This document shows positions 6,834 to 16,640 of a stretch of 41,909 nucleotides of DNA, in pieces. The notes beneath the pieces are model-generated. The model was given only the letters and a program-made list of their open reading frames with translations, ran no database searches and had not been told where the DNA came from. Origin of the DNA: Planctomycetota bacterium (GTDB lineage Bacteria; Planctomycetota; UBA1135; UBA2386); NCBI GenBank assembly GCA_020848735.1, contig JADLHO010000205.1, positions 1 through 41,909 of the forward strand, read 5' to 3'. A program made the position numbers and the translations under genes. Numbering within the stretch: position 1 is the stretch's first letter; each line of letters starts with the position of its first letter.

Positions 6834-9296
6834 TCAGGCCTCGGGCTCTTCGCGCGGCACCTTGGCGACGGAGACGACCGCGTCGCCTTCGTCGATGTTG
6901 ATGCAGCGGACGCCCTGCGTCGCGCGGCCGATGAGGCTGATGCCCGTCGCCGCGGTGCGGACGATCTGGCCGAGCTTGGTGACGAGCATGACCTCGTCGC
7001 CGTCCTCGACCGCGAGCAGGTTGACGACCTTGCCGTTGCGATCCGAGGTGCGGATGTCGATGAGGCCCTGACCGCCGCGGGTCTGCACGCGGTACTCCTC
7101 GACCGCCGTGCGCTTGCCGTAGCCGTTCTCGCAGACGGTCAGCAGCGTCTTCTTCTCGTCGGTGATGACCATGCCGACGAGGGCATCGCCCTCCTTGAGC
7201 TTGATGCCGCGCACACCGTGGGCGCTGCGGCCCATCGCGCGCACGTCGTCCTCGGCGAAGCGGATCGCCATGCCGTCGCGGGTGCCGAGCACGATCGACT
7301 CGCTCGGCTTCACGATGCCGACCCCGATCAGGCGATCGCCCTCGTCGAGACCGACCGCGATGATGCCGCCCTTCTTCGGGCGGCTGTAGGACTCGAGCGG
7401 CGTCTTCTTGATCTGACCTTGCTGCGTGACGGTGACGACACAGCCTTCGTCGTCGAAGCTCGGCACGCGCAGGATCGCGGTGATGCGCTCGCCCTCCTGC
7501 TGCGTCTCGATCACGTTCGCGAGCGCACGGCCGCGCGCGGTCCGCGCGAGCACCGGGAGCTGGTAGACCTTGCGCCAGTAGCAACGGCCGAGGTCGCTGA
7601 AGAAGAGGAAGTAGTCGTGGGTGTTCGCGACGAAGACCTGCTCGAGGAAGTCGCCCTCCTTGGTCTCCGCCGCGGAGATGCCCTTGCCGCCCCGCGCCTG
7701 GCTGCGGTACTGGTCGATCGCGGTCCGCTTCAGGTAACCCTGATGCGTGACGGTCACGACCATCAGCTCGTCGGGGATGAGATCCTCGGCGAAGAACTCG
7801 CCGATCTCCTCGTCGGAGATGACCGTCCGGCGCTCGTCGCCGTAGGTCTTCACCATCTCGTCGATCTCCTCCTCGAGGATGCGGATCAGGACGCGGCGGT
7901 CGTCGAGGATCTTGCGCAGCTCGACGATCCGGTCGCGCACCTCGTTCCACTCGGCTTCGAGCTTCTCGATCTCGAGTCCGGTGAGCCGGGCGAGGCGCAT
8001 GTCGAGGATCGACTTCGCCTGGATCTGGCTCAGCGCGAAGCGGTTCATGAGCCGCTCGCGGGCCTCGTCGACCGAGCGCGACTTCTTGATGATCTCGACG
8101 ACCTCGTCGATGTTCTGGACCGCGATGCGCAGCCCGTCCAACACGTGGAGGTGCTCTTCCGCCTTGCGCAGCCGGAAGCGCGTGCGCCGCGTGATCACGT
8201 CGATGCGGTGATCGCGGTACGCCTCGAGCAGCGACTTCAGCGGCATCGTCCGCGGCCGATTGCGCTCGATGACGAGGTTGTTGACGCTGAACGTCGACTG
8301 CAGGGGGCTCAGCTTGAAGAGCTGATTGACGGTGATCGACTCGTCGTCGACGCCGCGCTTGAGCTCGATGACGAGGCGCAGGCCGACACGGTCGTTGGAC
8401 TCGTCGTTGACGTCGGCGATCGTGTCGATCTGCGCGTTCTTCGCGAGCGTCGCGATGCGCTCGAGGATGGTGCCGACCTTCACCTGGTAGGGCACCTCGG
8501 TGAAGACGATCTGCTTGCGGCCGCGACGGTCTTCGACGTGGTACTTGCCGCGCACGGTGACCGCGCCGCGCCCGCTGCGGTACGCGTTGAGGATCGCCTG
8601 GCGCCCCATGATCATCCCGCCCGTCGGGAAGTCGGGGCCCTGCACCACGGTCATGAGCTGGTCGAAGCTCACGTCGGGGTCGCGCAGCAGCAGCTTCAGC
8701 GCCGCGCCGATCTCACGGAGGTTGTGCGGCGGGAGGCTCGTCGCCATGCCGACCGCGATGCCGGTCGAACCGTTGCAGAGCAGCGCCGGGAAGCGCGATG
8801 GCATCACGACCGGCTCGCGCCGCGTGCCGTCGTAGTTGTCCTGGTAGTCGACCGTGTCCTCCTCGATGTCCGCGAGGAGGTCGACGGTCGGCCGACCCAT
8901 GCGCGCTTCGGTGTAACGCATCGCGGCGGGCGGGCTGCCGTCGATCGCGCCGAAGTTCCCCTGTCCGTCGACGAGCTGGTAGCGCGTCGAGAAGGGCTGC
9001 GCCATGCCGACGAGGGTCGGATAGATCACCGACTCGCCGTGCGGGTGGTAGTTGCCCGACGTATCGCCGCAGATCTTCGCGCACTTCCTGAACTTCGCCC
9101 GCGGGCCGAGGTTCAGCTCGAACATCGCGAAGAGGATGCGGCGCTGGCTCGGCTTGAGGCCGTCGCGCGCGTCGGGCAGCGCGCGGCTGCGGATGACGCT
9201 CAGCGAGTAGTTGAGGTAGCTCTCCTGCATCTCCTTCTCGAGAAGGAGGTCGGAGATCTCGCCGGCACCTGCCGTGGTCGGGGGAACGTCGCTCAT
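6834..9296 (-). CDS. gyrA: DNA gyrase subunit A
   Basis: An 820-residue type IIA topoisomerase A subunit, the normal length. The catalytic tyrosine is Tyr128 in [10 protein letters not shown]; the winged-helix and tower regions follow, and the C-terminal half has repeated beta-pinwheel blades with GyrA-box-like QARGGKG and QTRGGQG, which favour GyrA over ParC. With GyrB it cuts and passes DNA to introduce negative supercoils. In the quinolone region, [11 protein letters not shown] (85-95) keeps Ser at the E. coli 83 position but has Pro where E. coli has Asp87. gyrB is not in the window. The gene is divergent from the cinA-like gene, and the 189-nt spacer should hold both promoters; TATGAT at 9382-9387 is a possible -10 for the rightward side. 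Confidence 0.95.
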   Translation of the reverse strand: MSDVPPTTAGAGEISDLLLEKEMQESYLNYSLSVIRSRALPDARDGLKPSQRRILFAMFELNLGPRAKFRKCAKICGDTSGNYHPHGESVIYPTLVGMAQPFSTRYQLVDGQGNFGAIDGSPPAAMRYTEARMGRPTVDLLADIEEDTVDYQDNYDGTRREPVVMPSRFPALLCNGSTGIAVGMATSLPPHNLREIGAALKLLLRDPDVSFDQLMTVVQGPDFPTGGMIMGRQAILNAYRSGRGAVTVRGKYHVEDRRGRKQIVFTEVPYQVKVGTILERIATLAKNAQIDTIADVNDESNDRVGLRLVIELKRGVDDESITVNQLFKLSPLQSTFSVNNLVIERNRPRTMPLKSLLEAYRDHRIDVITRRTRFRLRKAEEHLHVLDGLRIAVQNIDEVVEIIKKSRSVDEARERLMNRFALSQIQAKSILDMRLARLTGLEIEKLEAEWNEVRDRIVELRKILDDRRVLIRILEEEIDEMVKTYGDERRTVISDEEIGEFFAEDLIPDELMVVTVTHQGYLKRTAIDQYRSQARGGKGISAAETKEGDFLEQVFVANTHDYFLFFSDLGRCYWRKVYQLPVLARTARGRALANVIETQQEGERITAILRVPSFDDEGCVVTVTQQGQIKKTPLESYSRPKKGGIIAVGLDEGDRLIGVGIVKPSESIVLGTRDGMAIRFAEDDVRAMGRSAHGVRGIKLKEGDALVGMVITDEKKTLLTVCENGYGKRTAVEEYRVQTRGGQGLIDIRTSDRNGKVVNLLAVEDGDEVMLVTKLGQIVRTAATGISLIGRATQGVRCINIDEGDAVVSVAKVPREEPEA

Positions 9297-9485
9297 CGGG
9301 TTCGGCGAGGCTTGAGGATGCCTCGAGCCGAGCGATTCTCGGGGTGCTCCTGCGCACTATCAACACGGCGTCGCACTTGGTTATGATCGCCGCGTTTTCG
9401 TGCTCGAGAACCACCCTGACGGGCCGCCCGGCCCGCACCGGGCACGCGAAGCGCCCAACCTGCACCCACTGCCGGAGGACCGAGC

Positions 9486-10319
9486 TTGAGCGAGAAGACG
9501 GCCATCATCTTCTGCGTCGGTCGCGAGCTCCTGGAAGGTCACGTCCTGGACCGCAACGCGCACTACATGGCAGCGCACCTGACGAACGCCGGGGTGCGCG
9601 TGCGGACGATCCAGGTCCTCGACGACGTCGAGGACGAGATCGTGGCGGCGGTGCGCGGTGCCCTCGCGCTGAAGCCCGCCTACATCCTGATGAGCGGGGG
9701 CATGGGGCCGGGGGTGCACGACCTCACCCGGTCCGCGACCGCCAAGGCCGCCGAACTCCCGCTCGTGCCGAGCGACGCCGCGCGCAGCTTCGTGGCGAAC
9801 TCCTACCGCCGCTGGCACGCCAAGGGGATCGTCGAGGACGCCGAACTCTCCGGCGAGCGGGTCAAGTTGACGATGGTCCCCAAGGGTTCGACCTGCTGGG
9901 AGAACTTCAGCGGCACCGCCCCGGCGCTCTGCTTCGAGAAGAACGGCACCAAGGTCTTCCTCCTGCCCGGGCAGCCCGAGGAGCTACGCCAGCTCTTCAA
10001 CGAACACGTCCGCCGCGGCATCGAGGCGGAATCGGGATCCCACTACCGCGAGTCGATCCACATCGACTTCGCGGGAGGTGACGAGTCGGTGATGCCCCGG
10101 ATCCTCGGCGACCTCGGCCGCCGTCATCCGAAGGTGCAGGCCCGCTCCCGCTCGCTGAGCGGCGAGCGCGGCAACGGGATCCGCATCACGGTCAGCGTCG
10201 AGGGCGGCGACCGGAACACCCTCAGCGAGGCGCTCCAGGCCGCCGCGGCCGACGTGCGCGCGCGCCTGGGCCTCGAGGTCTCGCCCCGGCGCGGCCAGGG
10301 TTCTGAGTTCGACGGGTGA
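9486..10319 (+). CDS. CinA N-terminal (MoCF-like) domain protein
   Basis: A 277-residue protein that starts at TTG (9486-9488). GGAGG at 9474-9478 lies 7 nt upstream and fixes the start. The sequence has the molybdopterin-binding/MoCF fold of the CinA N-terminus: FCVGRELLEGHVLDRN at the front, LMSGGMGPGVHDLT in the middle and VFLLPGQPEELRQLF later. Classic CinA adds a C-terminal nicotinamide mononucleotide amidase domain, which is absent here, so amidase activity is not expected. Bacterial proteins of this type have been linked to ADP-ribose or nucleotide pyrophosphate hydrolysis. Its stop overlaps the GTG of mutY, so the two are translationally coupled. Confidence 0.78.
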   Translation: MSEKTAIIFCVGRELLEGHVLDRNAHYMAAHLTNAGVRVRTIQVLDDVEDEIVAAVRGALALKPAYILMSGGMGPGVHDLTRSATAKAAELPLVPSDAARSFVANSYRRWHAKGIVEDAELSGERVKLTMVPKGSTCWENFSGTAPALCFEKNGTKVFLLPGQPEELRQLFNEHVRRGIEAESGSHYRESIHIDFAGGDESVMPRILGDLGRRHPKVQARSRSLSGERGNGIRITVSVEGGDRNTLSEALQAAAADVRARLGLEVSPRRGQGSEFDG

Positions 10320-11377
10320 CGACGAGCGACTTCGCGACCCGGCTGCTCGCCTGGTACCGACGCCACGCGAGGCGCCTGCCCTGGCGCTCCCGCCGCGACC
10401 CCTGGGCGACCTGGGTCAGCGAGGTGATGCTCCAGCAGACGCGCGTCGAGGTCGTCATCCCGGCCTTCGAGCGCTTCCTCGCGCGCTTCCCGAACCCGCG
10501 GGCCTTCGCGAGCGCCAGCGACGACGAACTGCAGGAGGCCTGGCGGGGGCTCGGCTACTACCGCCGCGCCCGCCTGCTCCGCGAGGGTGCCGCGGAGGTC
10601 GTCGCCCGCCATCGCGGCCGGGTGCCGAGCGATCCGGACGCCCTCGGCGCCCTCGCCGGCGTCGGCGACTACACGCGCGTCGCGATCGCCTCGATCGCCT
10701 TCGGCCACGCCGAGCCGGCGATCGACGGCAACGTCGAGCGTGTCTTCGCGCGCCACGCGGGGATCACGGCCAACGTCAAGAGCAGCGCCACCCGGAACCG
10801 GCTCGCGACGCTGGTCGGCGAGCGCATGCCCAAGGCGCGGGCCGGCGACTTCAACCAGGCGTTGATGGACCTGGGCGCGATGGTCTGCACGCCGCGCGCG
10901 CCGAAGTGCCTCGTCTGTCCCGTCGCGGGCGATTGCGAGGCGCGACGACTGGGCCTGCAGCAGGAGCTGCCGCGTCTTCCGGCGCGGAAGCCCTCCGTCG
11001 CCATCCTCGCGCGCGCGGTCCTCGTCCGCCGCAAGGACGGCGCGGTGCTCGGCGCTCGCATCCGGGACGGTGAGATCAACGCCGGGCAGATCGAGCTGCC
11101 AGGGCCCGGCATCCTCGCCGACCACCAGGATGCGGGCGACGCGCTCGCGCACGCGTTGCACGCCCGCTACGGCGCGCGCTTCGAGATCGGCGAACCGGTC
11201 GCGCGCGTGCGACACGGCATCACGCACCATCGCATCGCGCTCGAGGTGCACGACGCGAAGCTGCTCGGGAGAGCCGGCGGCCGCCTGCGCTGGTATCCGA
11301 CCGACGATCCGGCCGTGCCCTGGAGCACACCGAGCCGGAAGGCGCTGTCGGCCCACGCGCGGCGCGGCGCGCGGTAG
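10316..11377 (+). CDS. mutY: A/G-specific adenine DNA glycosylase MutY
   Basis: A 353-residue base-excision enzyme that removes adenine opposite 8-oxoguanine. The catalytic Glu is Glu36 in SEVMLQQTRVEVV, the helix-hairpin-helix is AGVGDYTRVAIASIAFG (114-130), and Asp137 in AIDGNV is the second catalytic acid. Four cysteines, 191, 198, 201 and 207, give the C-x6-C-x2-C-x5-C 4Fe-4S loop. Residues about 225-340 form the Nudix-like domain that reads 8-oxoG. It starts at GTG (10316) inside the stop of the upstream gene (GTGA overlap). The region after the stop contains a 66-nt spacer before fabI. Confidence 0.94.
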   Translation: MTTSDFATRLLAWYRRHARRLPWRSRRDPWATWVSEVMLQQTRVEVVIPAFERFLARFPNPRAFASASDDELQEAWRGLGYYRRARLLREGAAEVVARHRGRVPSDPDALGALAGVGDYTRVAIASIAFGHAEPAIDGNVERVFARHAGITANVKSSATRNRLATLVGERMPKARAGDFNQALMDLGAMVCTPRAPKCLVCPVAGDCEARRLGLQQELPRLPARKPSVAILARAVLVRRKDGAVLGARIRDGEINAGQIELPGPGILADHQDAGDALAHALHARYGARFEIGEPVARVRHGITHHRIALEVHDAKLLGRAGGRLRWYPTDDPAVPWSTPSRKALSAHARRGAR

Positions 11378-11443
11378 GGCGCCCGCAGGGCAGCGGTTAT
11401 GGTCCGCGGCTTCCCGAGAACCCCGCACGAGAGCGAAGCACAC

Positions 11444-12217
11444 ATGGGTCTGATGGACGGCAAGGTCGTGGTCGTGGTCGGCGTCGCCAACAAGCGCTCG
11501 ATCGCCTGGGGCATCGCGAAGGCGCTCGCGGACGCCGGCGCACGGCTCGCCCTCAACTTCCAGAACGAGCGCATGGCCGAGTCCGTGCAGAAGCTGGCCG
11601 AGGAGTTGCCGAACAAGCCCTTCCTCGCGCCTTGTGACGTCACGGTCCAGGGTGACCTCGAACGCTTCTTCGAAGCGCTCGGCGCGGAGTTCGGCCGCAT
11701 CGATGGGCTCGTGCACTCGATCGCGACGGCCAAGCGCGAGGAGCTCGGCGGCAAGTTCCGCGACACGAGCTGGGACGGCTACGCGCTCAGCCAGCAGGTC
11801 TCCGCGTGGTCGCTCATCCCGATGGGCCGCCTCGCCGCGCCGCTGATGGAGGGCCGCAGCGGCGCCATCGTGTCGCTCACCTACTACGGGGCCGAGAAGG
11901 TCGTCGACGGCTACAACGTGATGGGCGTCGCGAAGGCGGCGCTCGAGGCGAACACCCGCTACCTCGCGGCCGACCTCGGGCCGCAGGACATCCGCGTCAA
12001 CGCGATCTCGGCCGGCCCGATCAAGACCGTCTCCGCGATGGGCGTGTCGGGCTTCTCCGGAATCCTCGATGCCGTCGAGCAGAAGGCCCCTCTGCGCCGC
12101 AACGTGACGCAGGAGGACGTGGGCAAGTGCGCGCTCTTCCTCCTGTCCGAGCTCTCGAGCGCGATCACGGGTCAGGTGATCTACGTGGACTCCGGATACT
12201 CGATCCTCGGCATCTGA
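11444..12217 (+). CDS. fabI: Enoyl-[acyl-carrier-protein] reductase (NADH), FabI
   Basis: A 257-residue short-chain dehydrogenase that carries out the last reduction of each fatty acid elongation cycle. The start is set at the ATG at 11444 because MGLMDGKVVVVVGVANKRSI is the classic FabI opening; the frame is open 15 codons further up but that stretch is not FabI-like. The NAD-binding loop is GVANKRSIAWG (13-23), and the FabI catalytic pair Tyr157-x6-Lys164 is in GYNVMGVAKA. Ser/Ala and ISAGPIKT (188-195) are also conserved. This form is the triclosan target class. A small inverted repeat follows the stop. Confidence 0.94.
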   Translation: MGLMDGKVVVVVGVANKRSIAWGIAKALADAGARLALNFQNERMAESVQKLAEELPNKPFLAPCDVTVQGDLERFFEALGAEFGRIDGLVHSIATAKREELGGKFRDTSWDGYALSQQVSAWSLIPMGRLAAPLMEGRSGAIVSLTYYGAEKVVDGYNVMGVAKAALEANTRYLAADLGPQDIRVNAISAGPIKTVSAMGVSGFSGILDAVEQKAPLRRNVTQEDVGKCALFLLSELSSAITGQVIYVDSGYSILGI

Positions 12218-12237
12218 ATCCCCGTTGATTTCGGATG

Positions 12238-12256
12238 AGCGACTCGCAATGTCGCT
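12238..12256 (+). terminator. Inverted repeat after fabI, possible weak terminator
   Basis: AGCGAC-TCGCAAT-GTCGCT is a perfect 6-bp stem with a 7-nt loop, 21 nt after the fabI stop. It is followed by GAACAGGATTT and not by a strong T-run, so termination is only possible. It lies between fabI and the secreted protein gene and could also be an operator. Confidence 0.3.
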
Positions 12257-12333
12257 GAACAGGATTTGACCGAGCGGAGTGCGGGGCTTCCGTCGGATCG
12301 GGCGGGTGGGCTCCCGCACCTCTGGAAAGCGCC

Positions 12334-13371
12334 ATGTAGCAACTCACCCTCGCCCTCGCTGCACTCGCCGCCCCTCTCGCTGCCCAGACGGCCTACGCCG
12401 TCGACAGCAATCTCGACATCCTCTACACGGTCGACCTCGCGACCGGCGCCGTCACCGCTATCGGCAGCACCCTGAACAACGGCCTGAGCACTCCGGCCGA
12501 CCTCGCCTGGCGTGAAGACACGCGCGAGCTCTACACGATCGACCTCGCCGGCGGCGAGGTCGGCACGCTCGACCCGGTCACCGCGCGCTTCTACCTCGCC
12601 AACCAGAACGGCACGAACTACGTGTTCGACCCGGCGACGGGGACGACGACCGCGCTCGGCGTCGCCGGCCTCTCGCTGATCACCGCTCTCGACTCGGACG
12701 CCTCGGGCCGCGTGTGGGGCATCGACTTCGGCACGGGCAACCTCGCGACGATCGACAAGACGACCGGCGCGGCCACGGTCGTCGCGACGATCAGCCCGAC
12801 CAACATGCAGGGTCTCTCGGTGCACCCGAATGGGACCTGGTACGCGATCAACACCACGACCGATTCGCTCTACGTGATCGACCCGGCGACGAGCAGCTCG
12901 CTCCTCATCGGCACGAACACGGGCACGCAGTTCGTGAAGGGCTTCCAGATCGCCGACACCGCGATCGCGGTCGGCGGCACGCCGTGCGCCGATGGCGCGG
13001 CCGGCATCCGCCGCATGACCTGGTCGGGCAGCTCCGCGATCGGCGGCACGCTCCAGCTCGGCTTCGAGACCGGCCCCAGCGCCACGGTGGGCAGCCTGAT
13101 CTTCGGCTTCTCGGCCGAGAGCTTCGGCCCCTTCCCGCTCCCGCTGGACCTGAGCCCCTTCGGCGCGCCTGGCTGCAACCTCTACGTCTCGGCCGACATC
13201 ACGAGCGGCACCGTGCTGAGTGGGGTCCCCACCGCGCTCGCGATGCCGAACACGCCCTCGCTGGTCGGCGGAGTCTTCTTCGTGCAGGCCGCGGTCGTCG
13301 ACATCTCGGCCACGCCGAACGCGCTCGGCCTCGCGTTCACCGACTTCGTGCGGGTCGTCGTGACGAACTGA
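12334..13371 (+). pseudogene. Secreted propeller-like protein with an amber codon at position 2
   Basis: From ATG at 12334 the next codon is TAG (12337-12339), and the same frame then runs open for 343 codons to the stop at 13369-13371. Codons 3 onward read QLTLALAALAAPLAAQ, an excellent signal peptide with an AxAQ cleavage end; a single AAG-to-TAG change would give MKQLTLALAAL. GGAAAG at about 12323 is the likely ribosome site. The mature part has repeated units such as LYTVDLATGAVTAIG, LYTIDLAGGEVGTLD and YVIDPATSS, typical of beta-propeller blades, followed by a Cys-containing C-terminal module (GAPGCNLYV, VQAAVVD) shared with the secreted protein at 35045. No in-frame ATG, GTG or TTG occurs until GTG at 12622, which would remove the signal peptide. 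It is therefore a fresh pseudogene, a sequencing error, or something read past TAG. Confidence 0.75.
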
Positions 13372-13498
13372 GGGAGCAATCCGCCGCGTGCGTCCTGCGC
13401 CCCGTCGCGTCTCGCGGTGGGGCGCGTTCGTTTCCGGACGCTGCGCGCAGAAATAGCGGCCTGCGACGCCGAGTTCCGGCGGCACCGATGGGCCGCAC

Positions 13499-15067
13499 GT
13501 GAACGAACAGCTCGGAAGCGAACGTTTCGATGCGGCCGTGATCGGGCTCGGCGCCGCGGGCTGCTGGGCCGCGAAGGTGCTCTGCGAGCGCGGCATGCGC
13601 GTGCTCGGGATCGACGCGGGTCGCCTCCTCACCGAGGCGGACCTGCCCCGCGAATTGGCGCCTGCCCCGCTCTGGCGTCGCGTGCTCTCGCCGCGGCATT
13701 GGATCCAATCGCGCTCGATCTCCTTCCATCCGCGGCTCGCGCATCTCTACGTCGACGATCACCGCAATCCCTATGCGACGCACGGCGGGGAGCCGTTCCT
13801 CTGGATCCGCGGACGGCAGGTCGGCGGTCGCATGCACACCTGGGCGCGGATGGCGCTGCGGCTCGCGGCGGCCGACTTCACGCGCGCGCGTGCGGACGGG
13901 CACGGCATCGTCTGGCCGATCGACGGCACCGCGCTCGCGCCCCATTACGCGACGGTCGAACGCTTCCTCGCCCTGAGGGGCGAACGCGACGGCCTGCCAC
14001 AGCTCCCCGATGGCGAGCTCGTGACGACGAGCCCGCTCGCCGCACCGGCCCGCCTCTTCCGCGACCGCGTGCTGGCCCGCTATCCGCAGCGGCCGGTGAT
14101 CGCGCCCCGTGTCTTGACCGGCCGCATCGCCCCGATGCCGGCACCCCTGGACGCGGCGCTCGCGACGGGCCGGCTGACGATCGCGACCGAGTCGCCCGTC
14201 GCACGGCTCACGCTCGACGACCGCGCCGAGCGCGCGACCGGCGTGGAGCTGGTCGACGCCCGCAGCGGGGCACGCTCAGCCGTGCGCGCCGATCGCGTCT
14301 TCCTCTGCGCCTCGGCGATCGAGTCGGTGCGCATCCTGCTGAACTCGGCCTGCGCGCGGCGACCCGCCGGGCTCGGCAACGCCCATGACCTGCTCGGGCG
14401 CTACGTGCTCGACCACAATCTCGTGGTCGCCTCGGGACCGACGCCGGCCGAGTACCGCGCGCTGATGCCGGAAGGACCGCGCGCGAGCACACCGCTCGAT
14501 CTCGGCGCCGACATCGACTTCTACCTCCCCGATTTCACGCCGACGCTCGGCCCGCGGGACTACGTGCGCGGCTTCGGCGTGCAGGGCCGCATCCATCCCA
14601 CGCAATGGGGCATGGGCGTCTTCGGCGAGATGCTCCCCGACCCCGAGAACCGCGTGACCTTGACCGAGCGTCGCGACGCGTTCGGCATCCGCACCGCGAA
14701 CATCCGCGTGCGGCGAGGAGAGAACGACCTGCGCATGATCGCCGCGCAGAAGGCGGAGCTGCGCACCCTCGCCGCAGCCGCGGGCCTGCCGATCAGGCTG
14801 CCGATCCCGGGCATCGTCCGACCCCTCGTGTGGAAGGCGGTCGGTCCCGAGGTCGGCGTGATGCACCTCGGTGTCGCGATCCACGAGACCGGCGGTGCGC
14901 GCATGGGCGACGATCCGCGCGTCTCGGTCGTCGATCCGCAGAACCGGCTCTGGGAGGCACCGAACGTGTACGTCACCGACGGCGCGTGCTTCCCGAACAC
15001 CGGCAGCCAGAATCCCACGCTGACGATCATGGCGCTGACCGTGCGGGCGGCGACGCTCGCCGACTGA
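13499..15067 (+). CDS. GMC-family FAD-dependent oxidoreductase
   Basis: A 522-residue protein from a GTG at 13499. The N-terminal FAD-binding motif is GLGAAGCWAAKVL (17-29), with an acid at the end of the second strand (GIDAG). The GMC C-terminal signature is present: HLGVAIHETGGARMGDDP and then DGACFPNTGSQNPTLTIMAL, which carries the conserved His and Asn positions of the active site. GMC enzymes oxidise alcohols or sugars and pass electrons to oxygen, quinones or cytochromes. No signal peptide is seen, so a cytoplasmic location is likely. The substrate is unknown. It converges with a second GMC gene with only 18 nt between. Confidence 0.85.
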   Translation: MNEQLGSERFDAAVIGLGAAGCWAAKVLCERGMRVLGIDAGRLLTEADLPRELAPAPLWRRVLSPRHWIQSRSISFHPRLAHLYVDDHRNPYATHGGEPFLWIRGRQVGGRMHTWARMALRLAAADFTRARADGHGIVWPIDGTALAPHYATVERFLALRGERDGLPQLPDGELVTTSPLAAPARLFRDRVLARYPQRPVIAPRVLTGRIAPMPAPLDAALATGRLTIATESPVARLTLDDRAERATGVELVDARSGARSAVRADRVFLCASAIESVRILLNSACARRPAGLGNAHDLLGRYVLDHNLVVASGPTPAEYRALMPEGPRASTPLDLGADIDFYLPDFTPTLGPRDYVRGFGVQGRIHPTQWGMGVFGEMLPDPENRVTLTERRDAFGIRTANIRVRRGENDLRMIAAQKAELRTLAAAAGLPIRLPIPGIVRPLVWKAVGPEVGVMHLGVAIHETGGARMGDDPRVSVVDPQNRLWEAPNVYVTDGACFPNTGSQNPTLTIMALTVRAATLAD

Positions 15068-15085
15068 GGCGATCCGCGCGGCGCC

Positions 15086-16621
15086 TTAGAGCCGCGGCTT
15101 CAGCCGGTCGGCGACGCGCAGCGCGTTGGCGAAGATCGTCAGGGCCGGGTTCATCGCCGCGCTCGACGGCATGAACGAGCCGTCGACGACATAGAGGTTG
15201 TCGAGCTCGTGCGCCTTGCAGTCGACGTCGAGGACCGAGCTCCTCGGATCGGTGCCGAAGCGGAGCGTGCCGCATTGATGCGTCGTTCCCGAGAGCGGCA
15301 CCTTCTTGCGCAGGCTGATCGTCCGCACGAAGCGGCTCCGGCCCTTGTCGAGTTTGCGCAGCAGACGCCTCAGGGCCTGCACGAGCCGGTCATGGGCCTC
15401 GAGGTTGTTCGGCACGTAGCCCAGACGGATCCGGCCATCGCCCTCGACCGCGACGCGGTTGCTCGCGACCGGCAGGTCTTCCGAGGTCACCCAGAAGTCG
15501 ACGCTGTGGTCCGCGATCCACTTCAGCAGGAACTGCGGAGCCCACATCGGAGCCGCGACCGCGAACTTGGCCGCGTCGGCCTTGCCCATGGTCTGGACGT
15601 GCCCCATCGGGAACTCCCACTCGTCGGAGCGCAGGTAGAAGTCGTTGAGCGCGAGCGTCTTCTGGAACAGCGTGTGGTTCGGTTCGTTCGACACGGCCAC
15701 GAACGGCGAGTTGTTGTGGCACATGTAGAAGCGACCGACGACGTCGCTCCCGTTCGCGAGCCCCTTCGGATGCCGGTCGCTCGCGGACCGGAGCAGGAGC
15801 GCAGCGGAGTTGATGGCGCCGCAGGCCACGACGACGAAGCCCGCCTCATGGGTCTCGACCCGACCTTCGCGTTCGACCTCGACCGCGGTGACGGCGCGGC
15901 CCGCGGCATCGGTCAGGAGGCGCCTCGCCTTCGCATGCGTCAGCAGCGTGACGTTCGCGTGCTGCAGTGCCGGCTTCACGCAGGAGACCTCGGCCTCCGC
16001 CTTGGCGTGGATCAGGCAGGGATAGCCGTCGCAGGTGTCGCAGCGGATGCACGGGCTCGCGGCACGACGACGCTCGTCGAGCATGATCCCGATCGGCAGG
16101 GGGAAGGGCCGCCGACCCGCGCGCACGAGATCGTCGTGCAGCTCCTGGATCCGCGGCTCGTGGCTCACGGGCGGGTGCGGATAGGGCCCGCTGCAAGGCG
16201 GCTCGATCGGGTCGACACCACGCTGCCCGTGCACCGAGTACAGCTCCTCCGCGCGCGCGTAATACGGCTCGAACTCGTCGTAGCCGACGGGCCACGCGGG
16301 CGAGATGCCATCGACGTGCCGCAGCTCGCCGAAGTCCTCCTTGCGGAAACGCAGCAAGGCCGCGCCGTAGAGCTTCGTGTTGCCGCCGACGTAGTAGTGG
16401 ATCTCGGGCTTCAGGGGCTGGCCCTGTGCGTCGACCCAATCCTCGCCCTTCGCCTTGTAGCGGTTCTCGGCGAAGACGGCCCACGAGTCCCAGTTCTGCT
16501 TCTCGCGTGGCAGGTGACCGCCGCGTTCGAGGACGAGGATGCGCTTGCCGGTCGGCGCGAGCTCGTGCAGCAGCGTCCCGCCACCCGCTCCGGAACCGAT
16601 GATGATCACGTCGTAGCGCAT
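15086..16621 (-). CDS. GMC-family oxidoreductase with a four-cysteine motif
   Basis: A 511-residue protein starting at the ATG at 16619-16621 (MRYDVIIIGSGAGGG); the frame is open further up but the Rossmann strand should begin the protein. FAD motif GSGAGGG at residues 9-15; C-terminal GMC signature THQCGTLRFGTDPRSS and DGSFMPSSAAMNPALTI. Cysteines 191, 194, 197 and 202 form CIRCDTCDGYPC, a conserved feature of a GMC subgroup that may bind a metal or Fe-S cluster. It is not a sequence paralog close to its neighbour, but the same superfamily. It follows the phosphodiesterase-like gene by 19 nt on the same strand, an operon-like arrangement. Confidence 0.86.
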   Translation of the reverse strand: MRYDVIIIGSGAGGGTLLHELAPTGKRILVLERGGHLPREKQNWDSWAVFAENRYKAKGEDWVDAQGQPLKPEIHYYVGGNTKLYGAALLRFRKEDFGELRHVDGISPAWPVGYDEFEPYYARAEELYSVHGQRGVDPIEPPCSGPYPHPPVSHEPRIQELHDDLVRAGRRPFPLPIGIMLDERRRAASPCIRCDTCDGYPCLIHAKAEAEVSCVKPALQHANVTLLTHAKARRLLTDAAGRAVTAVEVEREGRVETHEAGFVVVACGAINSAALLLRSASDRHPKGLANGSDVVGRFYMCHNNSPFVAVSNEPNHTLFQKTLALNDFYLRSDEWEFPMGHVQTMGKADAAKFAVAAPMWAPQFLLKWIADHSVDFWVTSEDLPVASNRVAVEGDGRIRLGYVPNNLEAHDRLVQALRRLLRKLDKGRSRFVRTISLRKKVPLSGTTHQCGTLRFGTDPRSSVLDVDCKAHELDNLYVVDGSFMPSSAAMNPALTIFANALRVADRLKPRL

Positions 16622-16640
16622 GGTCTCGGTCAGCCGTGGA

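Noticed and set aside
12334..12342. Recoded TAG (selenocysteine- or pyrrolysine-like) as the explanation of the amber codon
   Set aside because: TAG ends normal genes here, the codon is directly after the start, and the missing residue fits a signal-peptide lysine; a mutation is simpler.
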